Origin: an actinobacterium SCGC AAA278-O22
GTDB lineage: Bacteria > Actinomycetota > Actinomycetes > Nanopelagicales > Nanopelagicaceae
DNA: 64,000 nt
Direction of reading: 5' to 3'
Assembly: GCA_000372185.1 (NCBI GenBank)
Contig: AQUA01000002.1
Span: 5,873-69,872 of the forward strand
Made by a program: the position numbers and the translations under genes. This document shows positions 20,435 through 30,133 of this stretch, piece after piece; the first letter of the stretch is position 1, and the number at the start of each line of letters is the position of its first letter. The notes under the pieces were generated by a model. The model did no database searches. It had not been told where the DNA came from and saw only the letters and a list, made by a program, of their open reading frames with translations.

Positions 20435-22672
20435 ATGAGCAAACTTACTCTCTCTCATCCGGAATCTGATCATAAATTAATTTTGGATGAAGAAACCGGA
20501 CTGATTAGGGAGATAGTTTTTTCTAGTAACACAATTTCTCGTGCGGCAACTGTGAAAACTTCAATCAAACTCCAAATTGATGGATCTGAACGCAGAGCTC
20601 CTACAGGAGGCCTTGAATATTTCGATACAACTGAAATTATCGAATCTAATGCGACTTCAGCGCCTGAGCAGGCAGTCACAAACGACGGTATTGAATGGCG
20701 AGTGCGCGCGAACATAGGGGGCGTATTGGCTGAATATCGATATGGACTAAACCGAAAAGGTCCTGGTTGTACTGCATCTATAATTTTTTTTGGCAATCAA
20801 AATGTATTAGTTCGCAATTATTCACTATCAATGTCGGTGCAGCTTCCGAAAGATTCATGGAAAATTCAAATTCCAGGAAATGGACTTCGTAATTTTGTAC
20901 CTATTCAAAGCGTTACATCAGGTGTTGGCGTAAGCCCCATAGGAGGTTTGCGAGGATCTTCAGGTCTCATCCTCGCGGCTTCCGAGTCTCATGGTTGTGT
21001 TGCCATCTGGCCCGATAATTTCATCGAAATCCCTTTAGTGGAATTTAAGGGCAACGGTGCTGACAATTTTACTGTAGCAATCGATTCCAATTTTGGATCA
21101 GATTTAAACGTAATCAAATCGGTTGAACTGCCGATTTTCTCAGCTGATCTGTCCGTAAGGAACTGGGATGAATTTCCTGAAATTTTTGATGGGTGGCTTA
21201 GAGCTAAATCAATTACATCACCAAACAATCCGCCCGCTTGGATAAATAGTTCGATGATTTATGAAGCGCAGATTGGTTTCTCAGTCTTCAATGAGAAATT
21301 TAAGTACAGTCCATATCCCGAGGCAAGTGATCTAATCGCAGATCTTGATCGAGTTAAGTCGATGGGTTTTAACTGTATTCAATTGATGCCGCGACAACCA
21401 TACCCCAGTTACAACATTCATGATTATTGGGATATTGATACGTCATATGGACCAAAAGAAATGATGATTGATTTAGTAAAGCAATGTCATTCAAGAGGTA
21501 TTAAAATTATCCTGGACATTTTGTTACATGGGGTTCTTGATAAAGAAATCATAAAAAGGGCTGCAGACGGCGTTCGAAATGGTCCGTATGCACATTTGGT
21601 TACTGCAGACACCGCAGATAGTTTTGCTGCGGATGTGAACGACTGGGATAACTATTTAATTGCGTGGTCGAGACACATCCTGGATTTCGAGAAATATTGG
21701 TACGAAGGTAGCCCAGCAATTTCTAGTCTGGTTGCAGAGCATCCAGATTGGTTCTATAGAGATTCAGCTAATAATGTTCAAGGCGTCTACACGAAGGCTT
21801 TTGATGCAAGTAACCGTGATTGGCAGAACTACTTCATCGATGCATGTCGATTCTTGATGACCGAATTGGATATTGATGGATTTAGATTCGATGCTCCTTC
21901 ATATAACGATTTCCCAAACTGGTCAGTTTGGTCACGTGGTCGCGCTGGAGCTTCAGCACTGGGTTGTCTTGGTCTTTTTGAACGACTTCGGCCCGTAATG
22001 AAGTCAATAAAGAGCGATTCCTTGCTCTACACAGAGCCTTCGGGGCACGCATTCAGACAGTCCATGGATCTCAATTACAACTATGACGAACAGTGGCTAG
22101 TAACTGCAATTTGTGATTCTAACGCTCGTAGTCCGTGGGGAATTTCGAACGCCAAAGATTTAGCTGGCTGGTTTGAATCGCGAAATCTGATGCTTCCACG
22201 TGGGTCCATAACGGCTCATCACATCGATTCGCATGACACTTTCTGGTGGCCATCATGGGGCAAGAAATGGCGCAGAGAACAATTCACAATGCCTCAAGTT
22301 AAATTGCTGACTTTAGTATTTGCTACCTTACCTGGACCTTTCATGATGTTCAGTGGTGGTGAAATAGGAATTGAATCACTTTTGCCGAAGATTTCGTCTA
22401 CCAAACAACTATTCTTAAATGGTGAAGATGGAATCTCCTGGTGGACACAGGACTGGATCCCGGACGATGTATTCGTACAGTCAAGAACTATTGCAGGGAA
22501 GAATATAATTGTGGCTGCAAACTTCAGTAACAAGATTCAAAATATTAATGATTTACGAATGGGCAAAATAGCTTCTGTGCTTGTCGAGGCAGGTGAGCAT
22601 TGCCAGTATTCGGAGGGCAAACTCACTTTACCTGCACTTTCTGGAGTGATCCTCTCGGTGGAGAGAAATTAA
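20435..22672 (+). CDS. GH13-like (alpha-amylase superfamily) protein with N-terminal beta-rich domain, no obvious signal peptide
   Basis: DRVKSMGFNCIQLMP, SRGIKIILDILLHG, DIDGFRFDAPS (nucleophile Asp), LLYTEPSGH (acid/base Glu), HHIDSHDTFW (HD). Confidence 0.78.
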   Translation: MSKLTLSHPESDHKLILDEETGLIREIVFSSNTISRAATVKTSIKLQIDGSERRAPTGGLEYFDTTEIIESNATSAPEQAVTNDGIEWRVRANIGGVLAEYRYGLNRKGPGCTASIIFFGNQNVLVRNYSLSMSVQLPKDSWKIQIPGNGLRNFVPIQSVTSGVGVSPIGGLRGSSGLILAASESHGCVAIWPDNFIEIPLVEFKGNGADNFTVAIDSNFGSDLNVIKSVELPIFSADLSVRNWDEFPEIFDGWLRAKSITSPNNPPAWINSSMIYEAQIGFSVFNEKFKYSPYPEASDLIADLDRVKSMGFNCIQLMPRQPYPSYNIHDYWDIDTSYGPKEMMIDLVKQCHSRGIKIILDILLHGVLDKEIIKRAADGVRNGPYAHLVTADTADSFAADVNDWDNYLIAWSRHILDFEKYWYEGSPAISSLVAEHPDWFYRDSANNVQGVYTKAFDASNRDWQNYFIDACRFLMTELDIDGFRFDAPSYNDFPNWSVWSRGRAGASALGCLGLFERLRPVMKSIKSDSLLYTEPSGHAFRQSMDLNYNYDEQWLVTAICDSNARSPWGISNAKDLAGWFESRNLMLPRGSITAHHIDSHDTFWWPSWGKKWRREQFTMPQVKLLTLVFATLPGPFMMFSGGEIGIESLLPKISSTKQLFLNGEDGISWWTQDWIPDDVFVQSRTIAGKNIIVAANFSNKIQNINDLRMGKIASVLVEAGEHCQYSEGKLTLPALSGVILSVERN

Positions 22673-22674
22673 TT

Positions 22675-23388
22675 ATGAATACCGTAGTCGTTACAGGATC
22701 TGCTGGAGGAATGGGCGGAGCGGTTGCCGAACTATTCCAATCTAAAGGATTCACTGTGATTGGATTAGATTTAAAGCCTTCAAAGAGCGTGGATTTTTCA
22801 TTTGTTGGTCATGTGTATGATGAAAAAGTCTGGGAAGAAATATCGGAATGTATTAAGACAAATAAACTGGAACTATCTTCACTCGTTAATATCGCCGGCA
22901 GGAACTATTTTGATGAAATTGAAGAGGCTCGCTTGGATCAATGGCGAGATATGTTTGATGTCAATGTTTTAGGCATGGTTATGGGTATTAAACACATGAC
23001 TCAGTTCCTAAAAAAGACGCCTAATGCCACAATCGTGAATATGAGCTCGATATCAGCCCACATTGGCTCTATTGGATATGCCGCTTATGTAGCCACGAAA
23101 GGTGCAGTTGATTCATTAACAAAATCACTTGCTCTAGAGCTCGCTCCCCACATAAGAGTAAATGCAGTCGCACCAGGATGGATTGAAACTCCATTTACTG
23201 TTGAAGGATTGAATTTGGCTGATGATCCTGTGGCGTATAGAAAGAATGTGGAAGCCATGCATGCAATGAACCGTGTGGGGACAGTGGCTGAAATTGCTTC
23301 AGTTATCTATTTCTTGACGTCAGATGCATCATCTTTTGTTACGGGTTCAATACTTACCGCCGATGGCGGCTATCTTATAAAGAATTAA
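22675..23388 (+). CDS. SDR-family oxidoreductase
   Basis: VTGSAGGMGGAVAELF, LVNIAGRNYFD, YVATKGAVDSLTKSLALELAPHIRVNAVAPGW. ATG 22675 is the preferred start. Confidence 0.88.
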   Translation: MNTVVVTGSAGGMGGAVAELFQSKGFTVIGLDLKPSKSVDFSFVGHVYDEKVWEEISECIKTNKLELSSLVNIAGRNYFDEIEEARLDQWRDMFDVNVLGMVMGIKHMTQFLKKTPNATIVNMSSISAHIGSIGYAAYVATKGAVDSLTKSLALELAPHIRVNAVAPGWIETPFTVEGLNLADDPVAYRKNVEAMHAMNRVGTVAEIASVIYFLTSDASSFVTGSILTADGGYLIKN

Positions 23389-23389
23389 A

Positions 23390-24031
23390 ATGACTAACTA
23401 TTTAGATTTTGGACTAATTCCAGTTTTAGTCATAGATAAACCATCGTGTGCTAAAGGTGTTGGAGAAGCACTTTTAGCTGCGGGACTTCCAGTTGTGGAA
23501 ATAACTTTGCGGACTGAATCTAGCTGGGAGTCTTATCAGCACCTTAGGAAAATACCTGGGCTGTGTGTTGGAGTTGGCTCAATTACTTCAGTAGCAGAAA
23601 TGAAGAAAACCATAGAATTAGGCGCAGACTTTGCTGTATCTCCGGGACTCTTACCCGAAATTGCGGAATTCGCCATAAATGCGAAACTCCCTTATCACCC
23701 TGGAGTAGCCACACCTTCTGAAATAACACGCGGCTTATCCCTTGGGCTGAAAGTGCTGAAGTTTTTCCCTGCAGAGTCACTCGGCGGAATAAAAACTTTG
23801 AATTCTATGTCTGCGCCATTTAAGGATCTTCGCTTGATTCCAACAGGTGGAATAGATCTTAAATTACTCCCTGACTACTTACAATCAAAAAAAGTGGCTG
23901 CAGTAGGTGGTAGTTGGATGGTCCCTCAAGGACTGGTAGATCAAGGAGAGTACGAGAAAATTAATCAATTAACTCTTCAGGCGGTAGCGACAGTGCGCCA
24001 GATTAAGGAAGCACAAGATGCTAAAAATTAA
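23390..24031 (+). CDS. KDPG/KHG-type 2-keto-3-deoxy-(6-phospho)gluconate aldolase
   Basis: GLPVVEITLRTESSW, VGVGSITSVAEM, GADFAVSPGLLPE, PYHPGVATPSEI, LKFFPAESLGG, LIPTGGID. Confidence 0.92.
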   Translation: MTNYLDFGLIPVLVIDKPSCAKGVGEALLAAGLPVVEITLRTESSWESYQHLRKIPGLCVGVGSITSVAEMKKTIELGADFAVSPGLLPEIAEFAINAKLPYHPGVATPSEITRGLSLGLKVLKFFPAESLGGIKTLNSMSAPFKDLRLIPTGGIDLKLLPDYLQSKKVAAVGGSWMVPQGLVDQGEYEKINQLTLQAVATVRQIKEAQDAKN

Positions 24032-25115
24032 AGAATCGGCAAAAACCAAAATTGATGAACTTTCATTAGGTGAAGTCATGCTCCGCCTTGATCCTGGGCC
24101 AGGACGTGTTCGTAGTACGCGCTCTTTTGACGTCTGGGAGGGCGGTGGAGAGTACAACGTGGCACGCGGATTGAGAAAATGTTTTGGGTTGCGCACTGCC
24201 GTGGTTACAAAACTTGCCGATAATGAAGTCGGAAAACTTGTTGAAGATTTGATTTTACAAGGTGGAGTGTCGACAGAATTCCTAAGTTGGTCTCCCTTTG
24301 ATGGAGTAGGGCGAGAAGTCCGTAATGGTCTCAACTTTACTGAGCGTGGCTTTGGGGCTCGAGGAGCTCTTGGAGTTTCTGACCGTGGTCATACTGCGAT
24401 CTCGCAAATCCAACCTGGAGAAGTTAATTGGGAATACATATTTGGCGAATGCGGTGTGCGTTGGTTTCACACTGGAGGTATTTTCGCCTCTCTTTCGGAG
24501 AGCACCGCAGATGTCGCTGCAGAGGCAATGGCAGCGGCAAAAAAACACGGGACGATAGTCTCTTACGATTTGAATTACCGTCCAAGTTTGTGGAAATCGA
24601 TTGGCGGTGAATCGAAAGCTCAAGAAGTGAATCGTAAATTGATGTCTCAGGTTGATTTTGTTTTTGGTAACGAAGAAGATTTTGATGCAGCGCTAAGTAT
24701 AAGAGTAAAGAGCGATGCAAAAAATTACCAAAAACTAGATACAGATATCTATCTAGAAATGATGCAAAATGTCAATAAGGAATTTCCAAATATTGTTGCG
24801 GTAGCTACAAGTCTTCGAACGGTCAAAAGCGCCAGCGTAAATGATTGGAATGCTCTCTTATGGTTACAAGGCCAAGGAACCTTTATTGGAAATGAAATGC
24901 AGAATTTAGAAATTTTTGATCGTGTAGGCGGTGGCGATAGCTTTGCCTCAGGATTAATCTATGGATTCCTCTCAGGCCGAACTCCACAAGAGTCGCTTCA
25001 ATTAGGAATTGCACATGGCGCACTTGCGATGACAACTCCAGGCGATACATCTATGGTGTCACTTGCTGAAGTACAAAAATTGGCTGCAGGTGGCAATGCA
25101 CGTGTTGAGCGTTGA
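24018..25115 (+). CDS. PfkB-family sugar kinase, likely 2-keto-3-deoxygluconate kinase
   Basis: GEVMLRLDPGPGRVRSTRSFDVWEGGGEYNVARGL, DLNYRPSLW, FDRVGGGDSFASGLIYG. Confidence 0.88.
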   Translation: MLKIKESAKTKIDELSLGEVMLRLDPGPGRVRSTRSFDVWEGGGEYNVARGLRKCFGLRTAVVTKLADNEVGKLVEDLILQGGVSTEFLSWSPFDGVGREVRNGLNFTERGFGARGALGVSDRGHTAISQIQPGEVNWEYIFGECGVRWFHTGGIFASLSESTADVAAEAMAAAKKHGTIVSYDLNYRPSLWKSIGGESKAQEVNRKLMSQVDFVFGNEEDFDAALSIRVKSDAKNYQKLDTDIYLEMMQNVNKEFPNIVAVATSLRTVKSASVNDWNALLWLQGQGTFIGNEMQNLEIFDRVGGGDSFASGLIYGFLSGRTPQESLQLGIAHGALAMTTPGDTSMVSLAEVQKLAAGGNARVER

Positions 25116-25217
25116 AAGATTCCAGCCTTACTAGTCAGCGTAAATTCACCTCTGGAATCCGTGTAATTGAGAGTTAGGCGGTAGGACTTTAAAGCCTGTA
25201 AACTCCTTCCAGTACTT

Positions 25218-25309
25218 GGAGACGTCGCATAGCCCGGTCGAGTGCGCCTCACTGCTAACGAGGTAAGGTGTAAAAGCCTTCGAGAGTTCAAATCTCTCCG
25301 TCTCCGCCA
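25218..25309 (+). tRNA. tRNA-Ser (GCT), CCA encoded
   Basis: GGAGACG...CGTCTCCG-CCA acceptor, anticodon stem-loop CCTCA-CTGCTAA-CGAGG, long variable arm, T arm GAGAGTTCAAATCTCTC. Confidence 0.95.
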
Positions 25310-25319
25310 GTTTTACTAA

Positions 25320-26342
25320 TTATTGCTTGGCATTAACTAAAAGCCACTTTGCTGTTTCGACATCGGTCGCAAGGGTATTAATCCAACCGCCTCTGAGCGC
25401 GGCCCGTATTGCCTGATATTTGCTAGAGCCTCCTGCAACGCCGATTCGAGTATCTGCCTGCTTGAGTTGTTTCAAAGTAATACCGATAACGCGGTCGTCG
25501 AGCTTGGTCGTCACGGGTTTACCATCTTTATCGATGAAACGTAGATTTACCTGACCAACGGCTCCTGCTTTCTTGGCGAGATCAAATTCCTTCGAGGTAA
25601 AGAAATTATCTCCACCAGTAAGAGGGGGTACGATCTCGCATGTACCAATACCGACCAGCGCCAGCTCAACTCGCTCGAGCAGACGAAAGGCGTCCTGTAC
25701 GTGAAAATCATTTTTTAGAAGAACATCGCGGATCTCTTTGCTCGGTACCACACCTGGAACTCGCAGAAACATTGGTTCCGCGCCAACAATTTCAGCAAAC
25801 TGTTGGGTTGTGAGGGCTGCTTCATGTTGGGCAGCCGGATCGCCTACGTCACCCAGCATCTCGACAACATATTTAGCATCTGAGTTTTTCGTGTTCTTCA
25901 AAGCCTCAACCGTTGCGCGGAGAGAACGGGACCAGGAAGTAAAGCCGACAACATTGGCGTGGATTCCCACCGTAGCGAGTCTGATTGCAAGCAGCTGGCC
26001 GAGATCATGCACGAGCTCGCTCTCGCTCTTTACCTCGGGCACGTCAAAGACGTGAACCTCTTTCATGTCATAGGCTTCCTCAAGCCCACTCTCTAGCTCG
26101 GTAAAAAGACCTTCGGGTAGATTGATTTGTGTACGCACAATTCCTGTGGACTTTGCTTGCTCGAGCAGGCGTGAGACCCCAGATTGTGAGAGTTTAAAAC
26201 GCCTGGCTATTTCTCCTTGGCTCAAATTCCGCACGTGATACATCCAAGCAACCTTGGCAACGAGGCGATCTAGGTCTAAATCCGCACTTGTGAGCGAACG
26301 GGCTATTGCGTCAGAATTATTCGCCTTGCTAGCCTTTGCCAT
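25320..26342 (-). CDS. SorC/DeoR-type sugar-binding transcriptional regulator
   Basis: HTH (LSQGEIARRFKLSQSGVSRLLEQAKSTGIV) plus a SorC-like sugar-binding domain (GIGTCEIVPPLTGGDNFF, RIGVAGGSSKYQAIRAALRGGWINTLATD). Confidence 0.9.
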   Translation of the reverse strand: MAKASKANNSDAIARSLTSADLDLDRLVAKVAWMYHVRNLSQGEIARRFKLSQSGVSRLLEQAKSTGIVRTQINLPEGLFTELESGLEEAYDMKEVHVFDVPEVKSESELVHDLGQLLAIRLATVGIHANVVGFTSWSRSLRATVEALKNTKNSDAKYVVEMLGDVGDPAAQHEAALTTQQFAEIVGAEPMFLRVPGVVPSKEIRDVLLKNDFHVQDAFRLLERVELALVGIGTCEIVPPLTGGDNFFTSKEFDLAKKAGAVGQVNLRFIDKDGKPVTTKLDDRVIGITLKQLKQADTRIGVAGGSSKYQAIRAALRGGWINTLATDVETAKWLLVNAKQ

Positions 26343-26439
26343 TGTTCGAAGACCCCCCTAAAGGCTGGTTTATAACAATTTAGTTACAAACCACAAAACT
26401 CGTTGACATGAACCATATCAGGATTTAACGTACCTCTGC

Positions 26440-26474
26440 ATGAATAGTTATTAAATGAATGAATAACTATTCAT
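26440..26474. promoter_or_regulatory. Perfect 13-bp inverted repeat, candidate operator of the adjacent SorC regulator
   Basis: ATGAATAGTTATT (26440-26452), 9-nt spacer, AATAACTATTCAT (26462-26474), in the divergent intergenic region downstream of a TTGACA (26403). Confidence 0.75.
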
Positions 26475-26513
26475 ACACCGAACCCCCTCAACAGGGGCAG
26501 AAATGGAGTGAAA

Positions 26514-27479
26514 ATGCGTGGAAAGAAAGTAGCTCTTGCAGCAGCAGCTATCGCTGCCCTGGTTGCAGGAACATCATTTGCTGGCCCAGCAGCTCAGGCT
26601 GCAGGAAAGCAGAAGGTAATCGGAGTCGCAGTTGCGGATCAGAAGTCACTCTTCTACATCGCAGCGGTCGATGGAATGAAGAAGGCTGCCAAGGCGAACA
26701 ACGTTAAGTTAATCGTTCTATCAGCTGATAACGATGCAAATAAGCAGGTTGGGCAGGTCAACAGCCTCCTAACTCAGAACATCGATGCGCTCGTCTTTAT
26801 CGCACAGGATGCCACCGCAGCTGCGGCTGGCGTGAAGGCTGCAAATAAGGCGAAGGTCCCAGTAATTGCAGTTGATGAGAAGCCAGAGTCTGGTAACGGA
26901 GTTTTGGCAACTTACATCGCAACTAACTCAGTAACAGCAGCTGATCAACTATGTACATGGTTGTTTAAGCAAATTGGCAATAAGGGCGAAATTGGAATTC
27001 TCCATGGTGTCCTTGGCGCAACAGCTGAAGTTCAGCGCACACAAGGGTGCCAAAACGCTCTTAAGCGCACACCAGGAATTAAGGTTGCAGCAGAAGCTAC
27101 AGCTAACTGGGATGAAACACAGGCTTATAAGGCTGCTCAGAACATGTTGCAAGCAAACCCAAATATCGTGGCAATCTTCGGTGAGTCAGATGCGATGGGT
27201 CTAGGTGCTGCAAAGGCAGCGAAAGATGCAAACCGCAAGATCATTTCAGTTGGAATTGATGGTTTCCCAACTATGGTCGCTGCAATCAAGGATGGTTTAA
27301 CCCAAGCTACCCAAGCTCAAGTTCCTTACCTTATGGGTCAGCAATCAATCACTGATGCGCTGAAGGTACTTGCAGGAAAGAAGTTACCTGCAGTTCAGTA
27401 CAAGCCAACTGTTTTGGTTACAACAGAGAATTCAAATTCGGTTAATCCGGTTGATTTCTACGGACCAAACGTTAAGTAA
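26514..27479 (+). CDS. Sugar/polyol ABC transporter substrate-binding protein (RbsB-like)
   Basis: Signal-like N-terminus, KVIGVAVADQKSLFYIAAVDGMKKAAKANNVKLIVLSADND, VPVIAVDEKPESG. ATG 26514 is preceded by GGAG. Confidence 0.92.
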   Translation: MRGKKVALAAAAIAALVAGTSFAGPAAQAAGKQKVIGVAVADQKSLFYIAAVDGMKKAAKANNVKLIVLSADNDANKQVGQVNSLLTQNIDALVFIAQDATAAAAGVKAANKAKVPVIAVDEKPESGNGVLATYIATNSVTAADQLCTWLFKQIGNKGEIGILHGVLGATAEVQRTQGCQNALKRTPGIKVAAEATANWDETQAYKAAQNMLQANPNIVAIFGESDAMGLGAAKAAKDANRKIISVGIDGFPTMVAAIKDGLTQATQAQVPYLMGQQSITDALKVLAGKKLPAVQYKPTVLVTTENSNSVNPVDFYGPNVK

Positions 27480-27516
27480 ATAACTTCGCACTAAAGCAGA
27501 AGCAACGGAAAAGTAA

Positions 27517-27553
27517 AGGACCCGTTAGCAATACGACGGGGCTAACGGGTCCT
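27517..27553 (+). terminator. Intrinsic hairpin between the SBP and ATPase genes
   Basis: AGGACCCGTTAGC-aatacgacggg-GCTAACGGGTCCT, 13-bp perfect stem. Confidence 0.8.
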
Positions 27554-27581
27554 CTACTTAATTGAAAGGAGTGAAGCGATA

Positions 27582-29078
27582 ATGAACCCAATTAAGTCAT
27601 TAACAGTGGCAAATATAGATAAGTCATATGCGGGTGTACAAGTGCTGCACTCTGTGAGTTTCAGCGTCCCTGCTGGAGAAGTGGTCGGTCTTGTAGGCGA
27701 AAATGGTGCGGGAAAGTCGACTATTTCCTCAATTATCGCGGGAGTTGTTCAGCAGGACTCAGGTCAGATGACTATCGATGGGGCACCTTATACCCCAGGC
27801 TCACCGGCTGAAGCTATCGCCAGTGGTGTCGCTCTTATCCACCAAGAGATTCGTATGATTCCAGATCTCTCAATCGCTGAAAATATTTTTCTTGGCCGAC
27901 TTCCGATGAAGAACGGTCGAGTTGATTCAACAAAATTAATTGAAGATGCAAATGTGGTACTTCAAAAACTAGGAGTCAATGTAGATCCTCGCAGAAAAAT
28001 CCGAGGACTTTCAATTGCCGCACAACAAAGTATTGAAATCGCAAAAGCTATCTCTCGCAATCCAAGGTATGTAATCTTTGATGAACCTTCTGCTTCTCTA
28101 ACACCACATGAAACCAATCGGGTTCTACAGCAGATAAAAGTGCTTTGTGACCATGGCGCGGGAGTTATCTACATATCCCACCGCTTAGAAGAAGTAACAA
28201 AAGTTGCATCACAAGTTATCTGTCTACGTGATGGCCATGTAGCAAAGACTTGGAATACCGGCAATATCCCTCAGGATGATCTAGTAAAAGCTATGGTCGG
28301 ACGTGATTTTCGCTTTGAACACCATGCACCAATTGAGGCTGAAGAAAATGAGATTGTTCTTGAAGTTAAAAATTTATCCCGAAGCGGCGTGTTCGAAGGG
28401 ATTAACTTCGCTGTGGCAAGTGGTGAAGTTCTTGGGATTGCTGGTTTGGTAGGCGCAGGTCGTACGGAACTGGTGCGCGCGATAGCAGGCGTAGATCGAA
28501 GTACAGAAGGAGAAATTTGCGTTAATGGCAAACTGGTCAAGATAAATTCTCCTGCAAGCGCAATTCGCGAGGGAATTGTTATGGTGCCTGAAGATCGGAA
28601 AGGCCAAGGATTAAATCTTGGTCATACTGGTGCTCAGAATATTGTTTCGCCTTGGGAACGAATCTTGCGAAGATCTAGTTTTGTCACAAAAGGATGGGTA
28701 AAAGATCTAGCTGAAAAGACCGCTGAAGCCTTTGATGTCCGAGGTGGAATACATCAGCCGGTTGTGCGACTCTCAGGTGGGAATCAGCAGAAAGTCCTAC
28801 TTGCCAAGTGGCTGGTTATGGAACCGAAAGTTCTCATTCTCGATGAACCAACCCGCGGTGTTGATGTCGGTGCCAAAATGGCTATTTATCAAATCATTCG
28901 CGATGTTGCAGCTCGAGGAGTTGCAGTGGTGGTCGTTTCTTCTGAACTTGAAGAGATTCTCGGTATATCAAATCGAGTACTAGTTATGTCTGGCGGGAAG
29001 CAGCGAAAAATTTTGAGTCGCTCTGAAGCAGATGCAGAGAGCGTAATGAGCCTAGCTATGCCGATTGGAGCGAAATGA
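27582..29078 (+). CDS. Sugar ABC transporter ATP-binding protein, duplicated domains (RbsA-like)
   Basis: GLVGENGAGKSTISSIIAG, DEPSASLT, LSGGNQQKVLLAKWLVMEPKVLILDEPTRGVDVGAK. Confidence 0.95.
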   Translation: MNPIKSLTVANIDKSYAGVQVLHSVSFSVPAGEVVGLVGENGAGKSTISSIIAGVVQQDSGQMTIDGAPYTPGSPAEAIASGVALIHQEIRMIPDLSIAENIFLGRLPMKNGRVDSTKLIEDANVVLQKLGVNVDPRRKIRGLSIAAQQSIEIAKAISRNPRYVIFDEPSASLTPHETNRVLQQIKVLCDHGAGVIYISHRLEEVTKVASQVICLRDGHVAKTWNTGNIPQDDLVKAMVGRDFRFEHHAPIEAEENEIVLEVKNLSRSGVFEGINFAVASGEVLGIAGLVGAGRTELVRAIAGVDRSTEGEICVNGKLVKINSPASAIREGIVMVPEDRKGQGLNLGHTGAQNIVSPWERILRRSSFVTKGWVKDLAEKTAEAFDVRGGIHQPVVRLSGGNQQKVLLAKWLVMEPKVLILDEPTRGVDVGAKMAIYQIIRDVAARGVAVVVVSSELEEILGISNRVLVMSGGKQRKILSRSEADAESVMSLAMPIGAK

Positions 29079-30133
29079 GAATGTCAAAAATTAAAGATAG
29101 CCAAAAAGTGGGGGAACATATGAACGACTCAAAATCATATGAGGTGGAGCATGAATCTAGTCAAGCAAGATTGGCTTTAACGTGGATAGGGAGAGTAGCC
29201 AACGGCCCAATAATTGGCTTGATCTTTATGTGCGTTGTATTGACTTTCACTTCGCCATATTTCTTAACAACTCGCAATATCAACAATATTTTGGTGCAAA
29301 GTTCAGATATTGGAATTCTCGCTGCCGGACAAGCTCTTGTTATTCTCATTGGTGGAATTGACCTATCAGTAGCGGCAATCATGGTTGTTACCATGATGTT
29401 TTCAGCGTGGCTCTTCAAATTTCAGAGCGTTCCATTTGTTCCAGCTCTTATTGCCGGCTTGATTCTAGGAGCACTTATCGGATTAATTAATGGTTTATTG
29501 GTTGCATACGGCAGAGTTCAGGCTTTTGTAGCCACACTTGCAACTATGTCCGCATGTCTAGGCATGGCCTTAGTGATCACAAATGGAAATACAATTAATA
29601 CTTTCCCTGAATGGTTTGCAGTTCTTACAGAAAGTGCTGCGCCCTTGGTTCCTATGCAATCGATACTCCTTGTATTTGTATTTATGGCACTGGGTTTTTG
29701 GCTTAAATTTCGCCCAAGTGGACGAGCACTCTTTGCAATAGGAGGAAACGAAGAAGTCGCACGACTTTCAGGATTACCTGTAAAACCACTCAAGACATTT
29801 GTATATGTAATTTCCGGTTTTTTAGCTGCTCTTTCAGGATGGATCAACATTTCGCTGCTTGATTCAGCGCAACCTACTGCGGGCTCGAGCTATCTACTTA
29901 CTGTGATTGCTGTCGTTGTTATTGGAGGTGCCTCTCTTGCCGGAGGAGTTGGATCTATGGGTCAGACATTTATTGGTCTACTCATTATCGGTGTACTCAA
30001 TGCAGGCCTCGCACTCTTACACGTAAATCCAAATTTACAACAAGTTGTGATTGGTGCCGTAATTCTCGGTGCAGTGCTGACAGATCGAAACCAATTTAAT
30101 TTCAGCCTCCGTATTAAAAAGAAGATCAAATAA
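29075..30133 (+). CDS. Sugar ABC transporter permease (RbsC-like)
   Basis: ILAAGQALVILIGGIDLSVAAIM, GNEEVARLSGLPVKPLKTFVYVISG, VVVIGGASLAGGVGSMGQTFIG. Confidence 0.92.
   Translation: MRMSKIKDSQKVGEHMNDSKSYEVEHESSQARLALTWIGRVANGPIIGLIFMCVVLTFTSPYFLTTRNINNILVQSSDIGILAAGQALVILIGGIDLSVAAIMVVTMMFSAWLFKFQSVPFVPALIAGLILGALIGLINGLLVAYGRVQAFVATLATMSACLGMALVITNGNTINTFPEWFAVLTESAAPLVPMQSILLVFVFMALGFWLKFRPSGRALFAIGGNEEVARLSGLPVKPLKTFVYVISGFLAALSGWINISLLDSAQPTAGSSYLLTVIAVVVIGGASLAGGVGSMGQTFIGLLIIGVLNAGLALLHVNPNLQQVVIGAVILGAVLTDRNQFNFSLRIKKKIK

Noticed and set aside
25218-25309. tRNA-Ser(GCT) as an integration site for the neighbouring catabolic operons
   Set aside because: No duplicate of the tRNA 3' end was noticed at the other side of either cluster, and no integrase is nearby.
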